A stretch of 64,000 bases of DNA from NCBI GenBank assembly GCA_034509755.1, contig CM067541.1:24620501-24684500 (forward strand), in the 5' to 3' direction. Positions 1 to 11,381 of the stretch are shown here, in pieces (position 1 is the stretch's first letter; the number at the start of each line of letters is the position of its first letter). Both the position numbers and the translations under genes were made by a program. The notes under the pieces were generated by a model that was given only the letters and a program-made list of their open reading frames with translations, had not been told where the DNA came from and did no database searches. The DNA comes from Anisodus tanguticus (Eukaryota; Streptophyta; Magnoliopsida; Solanales; Solanaceae).

Positions 1-1666
1 CACCGTAGGCCTTTGTGGGCAATATCATTTGTATAGTATATCACGTATATAACACTGTAGGCCTCTATGGGCAACATAGATGCATAATGCATACATATAC
101 ATTAGAACCATTCAAAGAACATAGAATACTCTTTGAGCCCGTCGGAGTTACTTAAGGTCGTTACACCTCCGACTATCCTTATGCGGACAACATATCATTT
201 TACCTTCCCATATGAAACAAAAGAAAGGATAAACATACCATTTCTAGCTTTCGAGAAATCAACAAGGAACCATACTATGACAATATAGGGGAGACACTAT
301 AAAATGCGAAAAGTACTCCCGACAAGGGACAATCAAAAGTCATATACTCTAATGGAATGGAAAGACATGGTAGCTCACATTATCAAGAACATTATCGTTT
401 TAAAAGACGTTTCGATACATGTTGTTGTTCTTAGGATCATGCCAAAATGAAAGAAAGGGTAAGCCTTATATAGCTTGTCGCCTTAGCTATACGAATTCTA
501 CAACCCTCGTATGTTCTACAAACGTCGACCTAAAAAATAGAGATGATTCGAGCCAAGTTTAGATAGATTACTAGAAGATCAATTCATTACGACATTCTAT
601 CGAACACCTAGCATTCGTAGAACTTCATACCCTTTACATATGTTAACTTAACCTTAGGACAACCTCCTTATTCCTTTTCTGGCTGCTTCTTTTTATTCCA
701 ATCATCAACAAGGTTCAACAATTCAACCCTAAACCTAGATTCAACAAACAATCTAGCAATCAACACAATACGGTAATATGAACAACTTCCAAATGTTATC
801 TAGTCGTTTCATCTTCTAGTTAGAAATCTCTTCAACAAGTTCAACATGTAGATAATCATAATAACAATCATAATATCAAAACCAATTTATTTTTCATAAT
901 TTTCAGTCATGAGGAGTCATAACATAACCTCAAAACAGTCGAACAACACGACAACCTTACTTCCTATCATTTCAAGTACTAGCTTGTAGTATTTCATTCA
1001 AACCACTCACCCAACACTTAAATAAGATTAAGTACAAGCAAGAGAATGATTTACTTACCTTATACCACCTGTACAACCTTAAGTCGAAGCTTCTCTCTAC
1101 TTGGATCAACCTTCAATTACATAGCAACACCACGGTAGTGTTATTCCTCACCCCAATTGGATTTTTGATGATGGATTATGGTATAATCATCTTGGAATCA
1201 CCTTTGAATATTAGGAATTTGTTGGGAGGTCTTGGGAGAGAGTAAGGGAAAAGTTTGGTCGATAAATGACAAGAAATAAGCCCCAAAATGAATTTAAAGC
1301 AAAACAAAGTCGGTCATCGCCCCAATGTATCGTTGGACATACGATCTGTACATTAATGTATGGTTCGTACATCTGACTGTACCTTGGCCCAAAATTTTGC
1401 AAGTTCTCTGAACATTTATACGATCTCTCAGACACATTATACGGTTCATATAACATTGTATGGAATGTACCTCCTAGCGTACAAAAATGTGACTTTACGA
1501 ACTTTGACGAAATGTATCCTCTTTGATTCGTTTAACTCTTATACTTCCTAACATTTTGATAAATAAGTTTTACACCATCAGTAATCCTCCACAAGATCTC
1601 ATGCCTTCCCGATAACACTTAAGTTAAATCAATGACACGATTGGATGTAAACGATGGGGTGTAACA
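1..1666 (-). repeat. Probable Ty3/gypsy LTR (Tekay/Del-like), cut by window edge
   Basis: No coding region is visible here. Read on the minus strand, the segment begins TGTTACACCCCATCG (1652-1666), a start typical of plant Tekay-like LTRs as I remember them. It holds many short TGTAC/CGTAC words between about 1330 and 1490. A GTAGGCCT...GGGCAA unit occurs twice, at 5-22 and 57-74. The far end lies outside the window, so neither the LTR length nor a partner LTR can be checked. Identification rests on recalled sequence character, not on a domain. Confidence 0.4.
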
Positions 1667-1821
1667 ACTTTACTAGCCATTCTCGAGCCACCCCTGATAG
1701 CATGGTGTTTTCCTCATTTTTACGTTAATTACATCCACTTATTCAGGGTATTTACTTATAGTTATTTTCTTAATATTATTGTATAGAATTCAAACTCTTA
1801 TTTTTAAGTTCTAATCCTGCT

Positions 1822-1988
1822 TGTAGAATAGTGTAAATCTCATTGGGTGGAGTCATTTCATTAATACAATATATACAGTATATACAATAGTAGTCCTAAT
1901 GGAATAAGGATCTCTACTTTACATAATTATACTAACATATTAATTACATAATATACGGTGAATATATATAAATCTATTCACTATCACA
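1822..1988 (-). repeat. 3' LTR of copia fragment A
   Basis: On the minus strand this 167-bp block starts TGTGATAG (1988 downward) directly after the purine run GAGGGGG. It ends ...TTCTACA at 1822. It aligns by eye along its length with the LTRs at 29798-29959, 54123-54289 and 58287-58452, sharing the internal TGTATTAATGA and terminal ACTCC...ACA blocks. The partner 5' LTR is missing because the element is truncated at about 4725. Confidence 0.7.
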
Positions 1989-4725
1989 CCCCCTCAGTCG
2001 GAGCGGGAGGAGGCCGGACGCTGAGACTGTATCTGAAGTTAAGGAACAATTGCCAAGGAAACCCCTTAGTGAAGATATCTGCATACTGAGAAGGAACATG
2101 CAACACCCTAACGTGACCCATTGCAACCTTCTCACGAACAAAGTGAATATTCATCTCAATATGCTTGGTTCGCTAATGCTGAATCGGGTTATGAGACAAG
2201 TAGACAACAAATATGTTATCACAGTAAACCAAAGATGCCTTATGTAAGGGATAATGAAGCTCAAGAAGGAGATTTCTGATCCAACATAGCTATGGAAAAA
2301 CGTTCGCAACGCATCGATATTCTGTTTATGTACTCGAATGGGAAAGTGTGGTTCTTTGCTTGGCAGACCACGAATTAATATTATCCCCCAAAAATACACA
2401 ATAGACAGACGTAGAGCGACATGTGTCGGAACAACCTGCCCAATATGTGTCTATGTAAGAAATCAACCTAGTCGATGTGGAGGGATATATATGTAGTCCA
2501 TAGTCAAGAGTGCCCTTAACATACCGAATGATATGCTTAAGAGCTGTAAAGTGAGGCTCCCTAGGAGCGTGCATGAACAAGCACACCTGCTGAACATTGT
2601 ATTAAATATCGGGACGAGTGAAGGTGAGGTATTGAAGAGCACCTGAGAAACTCCTATAAAGAGAGGGATCACTGACTGGATCCCCATCATCTGCACTGAG
2701 TTTTGACTTTGATTCGACAAGAGTGGACATGATCTTATAGTTTTCCATTTTAGCCCTGTAGACAATCTCTTCTGCATACTTACGCTGACATAAGAACATG
2801 ACATATGCGGATCTGGTTACTGATATCCCCAAAAAGTAACTCAACTTGCCCAAGTCTATCATAGCAAATTCGGACTTGAGCATGACAATGATCTCATGTT
2901 TCAGTGTATCAGAAGAAGCTGTCAGAACAATATCATCCACATATAAAAGAAGATAAGTCGTGTCAGTACCTCGATGAAAAATAAAAAGGGAATGATCACT
3001 CTTACTGCACAAGAACCAGATATGTATGATGTATGTAGCAAATCTCTCATACCAAGCCCTAGGGGCTTGTTTCAAACCATATAGTGACTTACGAAGACGT
3101 CAGACATGATGAGGAACCTCCAGATTCACAAAGCCAGACGGTTGATGCATATAAACGGTTTCTTTCAAATCCTCATGTAAGAAAGCATTTTTTACATCAA
3201 GATGGTGAATAGGCCAATTTTCCCCATAGCTATGTTAATTGTGGTTGGTTTGACCATTGGATTAAAAGTCTCACCATAATCAACTCTCTCCTGCTGACCA
3301 GTACCATTAGCCACAAGTCTTGCCTTATGGCGTTCAAGCTCTCCACTATCTAGGAATTTGTGGCGATAGAGCCACATACAATGAATCACATTCACCCCAT
3401 CTGGTTCAGAACTAGATCTCAAGTATGCTGATTGGTTAACGCATTAAACTCCTCACGCATGGCATCATTCCAATTTGGGTCAAGTTTGATTAATTTTAGG
3501 TTTTTAGGAATAAGTGAGATGGTTTGAGTGGATAGGTTAAAGTGAACTTTTAGTTTGAAAATCCCATATTATGCACAAGTTTCTATTCGGTGTATGGGGA
3601 CGGTCACGGGTGGGGTAGAGGGGTTGGGTGTGATGGGCTGGACTAGGCAGTGTTGTCGGGCATGGGTTGGCAGGGTGACGAGCAGTGTGGTGGGGCAGTG
3701 GGGGGGCAATGGCTGGCAGGGTGACGGGTAGTGTGACAAGGCTGTGGGGCGTGGGTAGTGTAGTGGTAGGCTAGTTGGGTGTGAGGGGCAGTAAGGCGGG
3801 TGTATCATCGGGCAGTGAGACGGGTGTATCATCGGGCAGGGCGGTCGACGGGACGGGTAGTGGTATAGCCTGAGGGTGTGGATTTTGTAGTGCATTTTGT
3901 ACTAAAGGTGAGATGTCCAAGTCATCAAGGAATTTGTAATCAGTGAGTCGGAAATGGTGGATGTTGGCAAAAGGGAAGACGTTCTCCACAAAAGGGAAGA
4001 CGTTCTCCTCAAACGTGACATGACATGAGACTATGATTTTGCATGTGGACATGTTATAGCATAAGTACCCTCTATGGTTTGACGGGAACCCTAAGAAGAC
4101 ACATGGAGTGGAATGGGGTGTTAATTTGTGAGGGATGGTGGAGGCCATATTCAGGTAGCAGAGACAACTGAAAATTCGAAGATTATCATAGGTAGGGATT
4201 CGACGAAATAGGAACTAGGGGTCCTATTTGGAGTGTACGGGTAGGTAGTATATTAAAAAGGTATTCTGTCATTTTTAATGCATTTACCCAAAAGATGGGG
4301 GGAAGAGATTAGTAAAAAAGTAAGGTAATAATCATATTATTAATGGTGCGGAGAATTTGTTCGACTTTACCATTTTGAGGGGAAGTATGGGGGCAGGAGA
4401 AACGAAAGACCATGCCATTAGCCGAACATAATTTATGAAAGAGAGAATTGTTAAACTCACAACCATTGTCACATTGAAACATTTTTATTTCTTTTTCAAA
4501 TTGTGTTTTAACATACGTACGAAATTCAAGAAACTTGGAATAGACCTGAGATTTAAAGTGGAGCAGATAGACTCATATGAAGTGAGAAAAATCATCCAAG
4601 AATATTAAATAATATTTATGATCCAATTTGCTAGTAATAAGAGAGGTACATAAATTTGCATGAATAATATCAGAGGGAGAAAAAGTAATACTTAAAGATG
4701 ACGTAAAAGAAAAATTTACACTATT
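1989..4725 (-). pseudogene. Ty1/copia pol, broken and 5'-truncated (copia A)
   Basis: This is the polyprotein gene of a copia retrotransposon read from 4725 down to 1989. In order it shows integrase core pieces (about 4725-4330; FLDDFSHF, FQCDNG, then SPQNGKVEQ), the integrase C-terminal segment with VFLGFPSNHRGYLCY (4148-3950), a proline-rich spacer (3900-3570), reverse transcriptase (3440-2600, YVDD motif in LLLYVDDIVLTAS) and RNase H remains (2590-1990). Frameshifts and stops split it into at least six frames. Two short tandem duplications lie in the spacer: about 19 bp at 3798-3838 and about 20 bp at 3971-4012. Gag, protease and the 5' LTR are absent. It cannot make a functional protein. 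Confidence 0.85.
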
Positions 4726-7010
4726 AATAATATTGTTTGGACTTTACTAGCCCATGCTTCATTACCACCTTCGTTTTGGCATCATACATTACAAATGTCG
4801 ACTTACCTTCTTAACATACTCTCTAGCAAAGGATTAGCATATCAATCTCTCCTACAAATTAATTATCATAAATACCCTTCGTATTCTCATCTTAAGGTGT
4901 TTATGCTATCCTCTCTTCTCATCCACTACAATAAATAAACTTCAAGCCCGTTCTACCGCTCGTGTGTTTTTTGGTTATCCGTCTAATCATTGTGGTTATA
5001 AATGTTATGATTTATCCTCTAATAAAATCATAATTAGTCGTCATGTTATTTTTAATGAAACTCAATTTTCATTTGCTAAGTTGCATAATTCTGTATCTAA
5101 TTCTTATTATTTTCTGGTCCACCATTTGGTCCGGCCCACATCTCGGGATTTTGACCAGCAGACACCAGCAGGCCCAATTCCTACTTGTCTAGATCCTTCC
5201 CATGATTAAATTCAGATAGCAGGGCCACTGCATGCTGGCCCAAACTCCTTTCATCATCTAATTCTGCCATCAGGCCCACTACCTGCTAGCCCAGTTTCCA
5301 TCACACAGTCCTTTCGGCAACTAGGACCACTGACTTTTGGCCCAACCCGTGACCACCCTCTCGGTCCAGTCAGTTCCGATGTCACTACACCGACCAGGTC
5401 CAACCCACTTTTATTCTGAGTCAAGGGCTCGTTAGTCATAGCCAACGGGGTATCTTTAGACCAAAATGACATTTTAATCTCAACTTTAATGTCACTAAAT
5501 CACCCCTACCACATAACCCATTGTCTGCCCTTCGTGACCCGAATTGGAAAATGGACATGGATGATGAATATAATTCTCTTATTGAAAATAAGATGTGGGA
5601 GTTGGTGCCGCATCCACCTAGTGTCAATGTGATTCGTTCTATGTGGATTTTTACTCATAAGGAAAAATTTGATGGTTGTTTTGAGAGGCATAAGACTCGT
5701 CTTGTAGGTGATGGCAAAACTCAACAGGTTGTCGTGGATTGTGGAGAGATATTTAGTCCAGTGGTCAAACTGACAACTATTCGCATTGTTCTCAGTTTAG
5801 CTCTCTCAAAAGCATGGCCTATTCATCAGCTGGACATGAAAAATGCGTTCTTATACGGTGATCTCAAGAAAACGTATACATGCATCCGCCCTTGGGTTTC
5901 AGAGACCCCGATCATCCTAACCATGTGTGCTTGCTGAAAAAGTCCTTGTATGGGCTAAAATAGGCCCCTCGGGCCTAGTACAAAATGTTTGCAGATTATG
6001 TGTCTACTATTGGGTTTTCTCACAACAAGTCTGATCATTCTCTGTTCATCTACCATCGCGGTACTTCTCTGGCATACATTCTGTTATATGTGAATGATAT
6101 TATATTGACCGCTTCCTCTGATAAACTGCGCAAGTCTATCATATCTCTTCTCAGCTCCGAATTTGCTATGAAAGACTTTGGGTCTTTGAGTTATTTTTTG
6201 GTATAGCTGTAACTTGCCATGTAGGTGGTCTATTTCTATCCCAGAGGAAGTATGCAACTGAGATTATTGAACATGTTGGCATGTCATCCTGTAAGTTATC
6301 TCCTACTCCGGTTGACACCAAACTGAAGTTGAGTGCTAATTATAGCGCACCCTACGAGGATCCCTTCCACTATCGCAGTCTTGTGGGGGCTCTTCAGTAT
6401 CTTACATTCACGAGGCCCGATATTACTTATGCAGTGTAACATGTGTGTTTATTTATGCATGATCTGAGGGAAGAACACATGAACGCTCTCAAACGCATTG
6501 TGTGTTACATTTAGGGCACTATTGATTATGGTTTACACTTATATCCATCATCCATATCTACTCTCATGTCTTATACAGATGCTGATTGGGGTGGATGTCC
6601 AGATACTAGACGCTCGACATCTGGTTATTATATGTTTCTGGCTGATAACTTGGTCTCTTGATCGGCTAAACACCATGCTACTTTATCACGTTCCAATGCG
6701 GAGGCCGAGTATCCAGGGGTAGCCAATGTGGTGTCTGAGTTCTGTTGGCTGCGTAACCTCCTCTTAGAGCTTCATTTTCCTATTCAGAAAGCTACCTTGG
6801 TATACTGCGATAATGTTAGTGCGATATATCTCTCTGGAGATGGATATTCACGTTGTTCGCGAAAAGGTAGCTCCTGGACAAGTACGTATCTTGCATGTCC
6901 CTTCACAGTACCAAATTGCTAACATATTTACTAAGGGTCTTCTCTTAGTTCTGTTTAAAGATTTTAGGAAAAGTCTTAGCGTACGACAACCGCCTGCTAT
7001 GACTGAGGGG
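4726..7010 (+). pseudogene. Ty1/copia pol, broken and 5'-truncated (copia B)
   Basis: Plus-strand copia pol that starts abruptly inside integrase at INNIVWTLLAHA (about 4726) and runs to the 3' LTR. It contains the post-catalytic integrase segment (VFFGYPSNHCGYKCY, 4960-5010), a proline-rich linker (5110-5500), reverse transcriptase (5521-6206) and RNase H (6210-7010). The catalytic YVDD box reads YVND (LLYVNDIILTAS), which should abolish polymerase activity. There are several in-frame stops, and about 11 codons around the usual NPVQHQRTKHI stretch are lost near 6836. The frame continues across the LTR boundary and stops at 7029-7031. It is closely related to copia D (45423-50468). Confidence 0.85.
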
Positions 7011-7221
7011 TGTGATAGAATATACGTATGATATTTCTAATATACTACTTATATTCCTTGATATTATTAGTGATATTGTACATATGTAACTATGATAGTA
7101 ATATTTAGTATTAGAAAAATGTATATTTGATTTCTGTAATTATAGACTAGGTTTACTATTGTATATCATGTATATAAATCTATTACATTAATGAAAATAA
7201 TGAAGGGATTATTCTCTTTCA
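7011..7221 (+). repeat. 3' LTR of copia fragment B
   Basis: A 211-bp block begins TGTGATAGAATATACG right after the polypurine run GAGGGG. It ends GGGATTATTCTCTTTCA, the same end as the copia D LTRs (GGGATTATTTCTTTCA). The remaining sequence is AT-rich with TATA-like words. No partner 5' LTR exists in the window. Confidence 0.7.
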
Positions 7222-7884
7222 GAATCAAAAAGCATAGTAAAAAAATATTAAAATTATACACATCGATATTATAATGAACCTTTTACACCATTTGCTTAAT
7301 TTAGCATGTTATAACATATTACTTACTATTCTTATAGTACTTAATTTTCAAATATTTAAAATTTAATTTTATAATGTAGTTGATTTAATTTAATTTAGCT
7401 TTAAAGATTAGTCACATGACTTTCGATAAATGAAAAGTGTCACATAAATTGAGATATGTAATTACCCTTTTAAGTGACATATAATCATTATGCATAACTT
7501 AAACTAAAGTAAAAATTGGTAAACAAATGAAAATTAAACTTATTAAGGCATCTTGTTCAAGAAGAGCTCCTTTTGTTTAGGGTTTAAGCTCTCAACACAA
7601 CGAGATGCAGAAAATTAGTTTTTGTGGGAAGAAAATGTTTATGGGAGACATGGGAACAGTGCCCACGTTCTCCTCATCTTACCCTTTTTCTTTTTATTTA
7701 ATTTCTCTCTTTCTCTCTCTATATATGTTTTATTTTGGTACTATACTCTATGTATGTCTACATATATATCTATGGGCTCACCACTCAAAATTCTGGCTTC
7801 GATTCTGACTCCAAACAAGCCATTGTCTTATTGCTTAGCTTCTTTAGTACTTTGTGAGTCTTGAGGGTAGTATTTTCTGTGATC
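7222..7884 (+). other. Upstream region and likely 5' leader of the PLATZ gene
   Basis: AT-rich DNA with no protein-coding signal. From about 7680 it becomes pyrimidine-rich (TTTCTCTCTTTCTCTCTC) followed by TATATATG at 7720-7728, which could be a core promoter. ATGs at 7605, 7635 and 7649 would be upstream start codons if transcription begins before them. The transcription start cannot be fixed from sequence. Confidence 0.35.
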
Positions 7885-9636
7885 ATGGTAAGTTTTTCTT
7901 CTATTTCATTCATCAATTCCACTTTCATCATGTGTCTTGTCACTCTTTATGTAATTGAGTTCCTTCTGAAAAAATTGAGTTTTAATTACACACTAGCCTA
8001 CTATAGCATGCTAGTTATCTTTCTGCTTTCTCTAATAATAAGGTAGCTTCAATCAAAGAAGAAGTTGGACAATTCTATATCGGCCAAGCAAGAAGCAACG
8101 GGGTAGAGGAATTGCCCAGTTATTTTAAGTTAGTAATTAATGTTTATCATCGATATTTAGGTCTAATTAAGGTCATGGCAAGTGTGCGAGATTGTGCGAG
8201 AATATTGTATGTTAATTCCTAAATTATCTTATTGTATGTTGATTTTTAGGGAATTCAGAAGCCAGCATGGTTGGAAGCTCTGTTCAGAGAGAAATTCTTT
8301 GCTCCATGCTCAATTCATGTGAGTGCAAAGAAGAACGAGAAGAATATTTGTTGTTTGGATTGTTGCATAAGTATTTGCTCTCATTGTGTGGTGGCTCATC
8401 GTTTTCATAGACTTATTCAAATTCGACGTTATGTTTACCATGATGTTGTTCGACTTGAAGACCTGGAAAAGCTCATCGATTGCTCAAACGTTCAGGTAAT
8501 ATTGAATTGTGTGATCCTCTTATTTATTTAATTATATCTTTAACGAGCAAGAAATATATGCAATTCATTTGTTTTAGATAGTTTTGCTCCACAATTTTCT
8601 TGATCTTTGCATTTTTTCTGATAACTTGGTTCATAATTCAATTAGGCCTACACAATAAACAGCGCTAAGGTGATTTTCATCAAGAAAAGACCTCAAAATA
8701 GGCAATTCAAAGGATCTGGAAATTATTGCACTTGTTGTGATAGAAGTCTTCAAGAACCTTTTATCCATTGCTCTTTAGGGTGCAAGGTAATTAATTAAAT
8801 TCTCTTTTAGTTTGTAGCATGTACATCTATATTTTTTTATTTCCAACCATAATTCTTATCTTATTCACCCTAAGTTAGCATAATTGAGTTCATCATGCAT
8901 ACAATAAGCCTCCAAATGCTCTTTTTTATGCAATCAAGTGAAAAAGTGTTTTGGGAATTTTAGTAGCTTAGTTGGTTGGCTACCTGAACTTTTACCTTAT
9001 TGGTAAGGATTCGATTCCCCACCATATAATCTCCTCCCTCATTCCCCTACCCTTACCCCTTATAAAATTAAAAAAAAAAAACAAAGAAGTGAAAAAGTGC
9101 TTATTAATTACTATCTGTAGAAAGTTAAAGTAAATTAAATTTTATGAAATTGCTTAAGAAAGAAGCATCATAGGAATTTAACCATGTAAATTTAATCAAA
9201 TAAATAATAGAAATTTTGTCTAGTGACGATAATTCTCCGGTAGAATTAACAATTTTTTTTTTTGATTTTTATTGATGATCAGGTGGATTTTGTACTAAAG
9301 CACTACCAGGACGTTTCTCCATTTCTAAGAAGATGTACAACTTTACAACTTAGTCCAGACTTTTTCATCCCTCAGGACATGGCTGATGACGAGATGGCCC
9401 ACTCGACGATCGTGGACAACGACGACCAGTGGGGCTCGTCGATGTCCGGCTCGTCGGGATCAGAGAACAACATGATGAGTGATTTCCCATGCACAGAGTT
9501 TGTGAGGAAGAAGAGAAGTGGATTATATGTGTGTGGAAGAATTACACTCAATAGTTATAAGAGCATAACAGATGAAGACATGTCTACTAGCATGAGTAGA
9601 AGAAAAGGAATTCCTCATAGGTCTCCTTTGTGTTAG
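7885..9636 (+). CDS. PLATZ family zinc-binding transcription factor
   Basis: PLATZ proteins are plant-specific zinc-dependent DNA-binding proteins that bind A/T-rich DNA in the nucleus and mostly repress transcription. Proposed exons are 7885-7887 (ATG only, followed by GTAAGT), 8250-8495, 8646-8786 and 9283-9636. All introns are GT-AG and phase 0, giving 247 residues. The protein starts MGIQKPAWLEALF. Zinc ligands in the first region are C21, H24, C36, C39, C44, C47, H51 and H54; in the second they are C111, C114, C125 and C129. The conserved block RRYVYHDVVRLEDLEKL follows the first. The C-terminal part is acidic and Ser/Gly-rich and ends RSPLC. Both zinc regions match the family spacing and there are no stops or frameshifts, so it looks functional. 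Family assignment is firm. The one-codon first exon is inference: the ORF is open from 8250 but has no nearby in-frame ATG in exon 2. Intron 3 holds a SINE. Confidence 0.92.
8949..9086 (+). mobile_element. tRNA-derived SINE in PLATZ intron 3
   Basis: A short element with an RNA polymerase III type internal promoter: A box TAGCTTAGTTGG (8964-8975) and B box GGATTCGATTCC (9007-9018), about 31 bases apart, as in tRNA genes. It ends in an A-rich tail near 9070-9085. It is bracketed by identical 13-bp repeats AAGTGAAAAAGTG at 8936-8948 and 9087-9099, the target-site duplication expected of LINE-mediated insertion. It cannot fold as a full tRNA, so it is not a tRNA gene. It lies in the sense orientation of the host gene. 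Confidence 0.8.
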
Positions 9637-10471
9637 AATTAATTCATTAGAATTATTCACATTTTACTTTGACCACTTTTAATTAGATTTTTTAAAATAT
9701 TCTTGGCTCACTGCTCATGACCACCCCCTCTTTCACACACACACACAGTTTTTGGGATTAATTAATTACTTGGTCGGAGTGTTTTGTCTTAATGTTATCA
9801 CGTGACTCTAGGTTATTGTTAAGAGTCCCACATCGGTTATGAAATGGGAACATGAAATTCTTATATGAACTTGGACAATCCTCACCAAGTCTATATGAGG
9901 AGTTTATGTTCCCATTTCATATCCGATGTGAGACTCTTAACAGTTATTATGTGTTTTTTTTTTGTATAACAAGGTGATTTTGAAATTTCTACCATGACAT
10001 AACAATAGTGCGAGTTTAGGAATTCGAATGAATTCTTTTGTCTAGTTTGATTTATTTACGTGCAAGTTGTTGTACTAGTACCACTTGAAGTTGCCATTTA
10101 AATAGCTTTTCGTTCTGTCAAGAATTTTTTTTAAAAAAAGGTGAAGGAACAAAATATCTTTCTTTTCAAATGATAAAACTTTCAAGAAAATTTTATAGAC
10201 TGCTTGAATTTTTGTCACCTCACATGATTTAATTACTATTTTTTGTTAGACAGTTAGTAGTGATAATTGTTTAAGAATTAATTTTCAAACAGAAAAACAT
10301 ATTAGTCAAAAGTGTTGCATTTAAACGTAACCAACTATAAGCAACAATCATTTATTTAGATAATCACAACCGCTAAAGAAAAAAAACCATAATAAGCTAT
10401 GTCATTAGCATATTATAATAATAATCAGACGTTAAATATATAGTTACCTCCATGAAGTAAATTTTTTTTGT
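9637..10471. other. PLATZ 3' flank, AT-rich, no gene seen
   Basis: No ORF with family resemblance occurs here. It contains a short CA microsatellite (CACACACACACACA near 9737) and the foldback described separately at 9818-9941. The rest is AT-rich spacer with poly(A)/poly(T) runs. Confidence 0.5.
9818..9941. repeat. Foldback (hairpin MITE-like) with AGTCCCACATCGG arms
   Basis: Arms at 9818-9853 and 9906-9941 are inverted copies with few mismatches, separated by about 52 bases, so the strand can form a long hairpin. The word AGTCCCACATCGG is a recurrent plant repeat motif that I know from many intergenic regions. A related CCACATCGGTGGG occurs inside the LTRs at 37418 and 42675. Target duplications are not obvious. 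Confidence 0.7.
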
Positions 10472-11381
10472 AAGACACGTAAATTTTGCGAAGGATCCTA
10501 TTACCCCTTAAATGACCATGAACTGATATTATTGCCTCCTTTTTTAGCCACCTTGCATAGAGAGTGCACACACGCTCTTAAAGAGAGTGAGAAACTCAAA
10601 AAATGATTAATTTTTTATTTTTACAAATGTTTTCTTTACAAAATAAATTATCCTATTTTTCTTGTTATTTTAATTTTTTTTCCTTATTATTTTTTATTTT
10701 CTTTCTTCTTCGTTATATCTCCGATCGTCGGCCACTTCCAATACCACAATTTCTGTCACAACTCCACAATCATACTCAAAATCATATTCAAAATCCGATT
10801 GCCTTACCACTGCCATTGCCATCAATTGGTAAGGAAGTGGTAAATCATTAATCATTTTCCTTAGCACTTTCATTGCCATCAATTTTTACTTCAACTTCAA
10901 AATCATATTCAAATTTTTTTCTTACCATCCGAATAATTTTGCAAAACTCACCAGATTTTAAGATCAATGAAGGAAAAATGAGCTTTTCTATTCCAATCTT
11001 CAGCCCCTTATAAATTATGGAAAACTCGTTGATTCCAAAAATCACGGTGAGTGAGGCTAGAATAAGAAGATGAAGAAGAAAAAAATAAAGAAATGGGGGG
11101 AGGGTTTAGCTGGAGAAGAAGAAGAAGAAGAAGTAGTACGTGAGTGTGGGGGGAGTGGAATGGAGAAGTGAAGGTCAAAAAGTAAGAGAAAAAATATATA
11201 AGCAAAAATGATCTTTTTAAAAAATAATGTATTTTTAGTTGAATTAACACGTGTCAAGCAAGGATGGGTGTGTGATTAACATCTTCTTTTTTAAAATTGG
11301 AGTTGGTAAAAAAAAGATGTAATAATATTAATTCATTATTATTTAAAGGGTAATAGGACTCTCGTAAAATTTAAGTGTCTT
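10472..11381. mobile_element. Non-autonomous MULE-like inverted-repeat element
   Basis: The ends are long imperfect terminal inverted repeats. About 75 bases from 10472 (AAGACACGTAAATTTT...) match the reverse complement of the last 75 bases up to 11381, including a shared CCTATTACC and ATATTATT. The 0.9-kb interior is AT-rich, with a CTT/GAA microsatellite near 11120, and has no transposase. Long TIRs suggest Mutator-like or foldback ancestry. A clean 9-bp target duplication could not be found, so the outer edges are approximate. Confidence 0.6.

Noticed and set aside
8964..9018. tRNA gene candidate (A and B boxes)
   Set aside because: No acceptor stem or anticodon arm can be formed; A-tail and target duplications show a SINE.
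10603..11257. Several 60-80 codon frames within the MULE-like element
   Set aside because: Phe/Leu-rich translations of T-rich or CTT-repeat DNA on both strands; no conserved domain.
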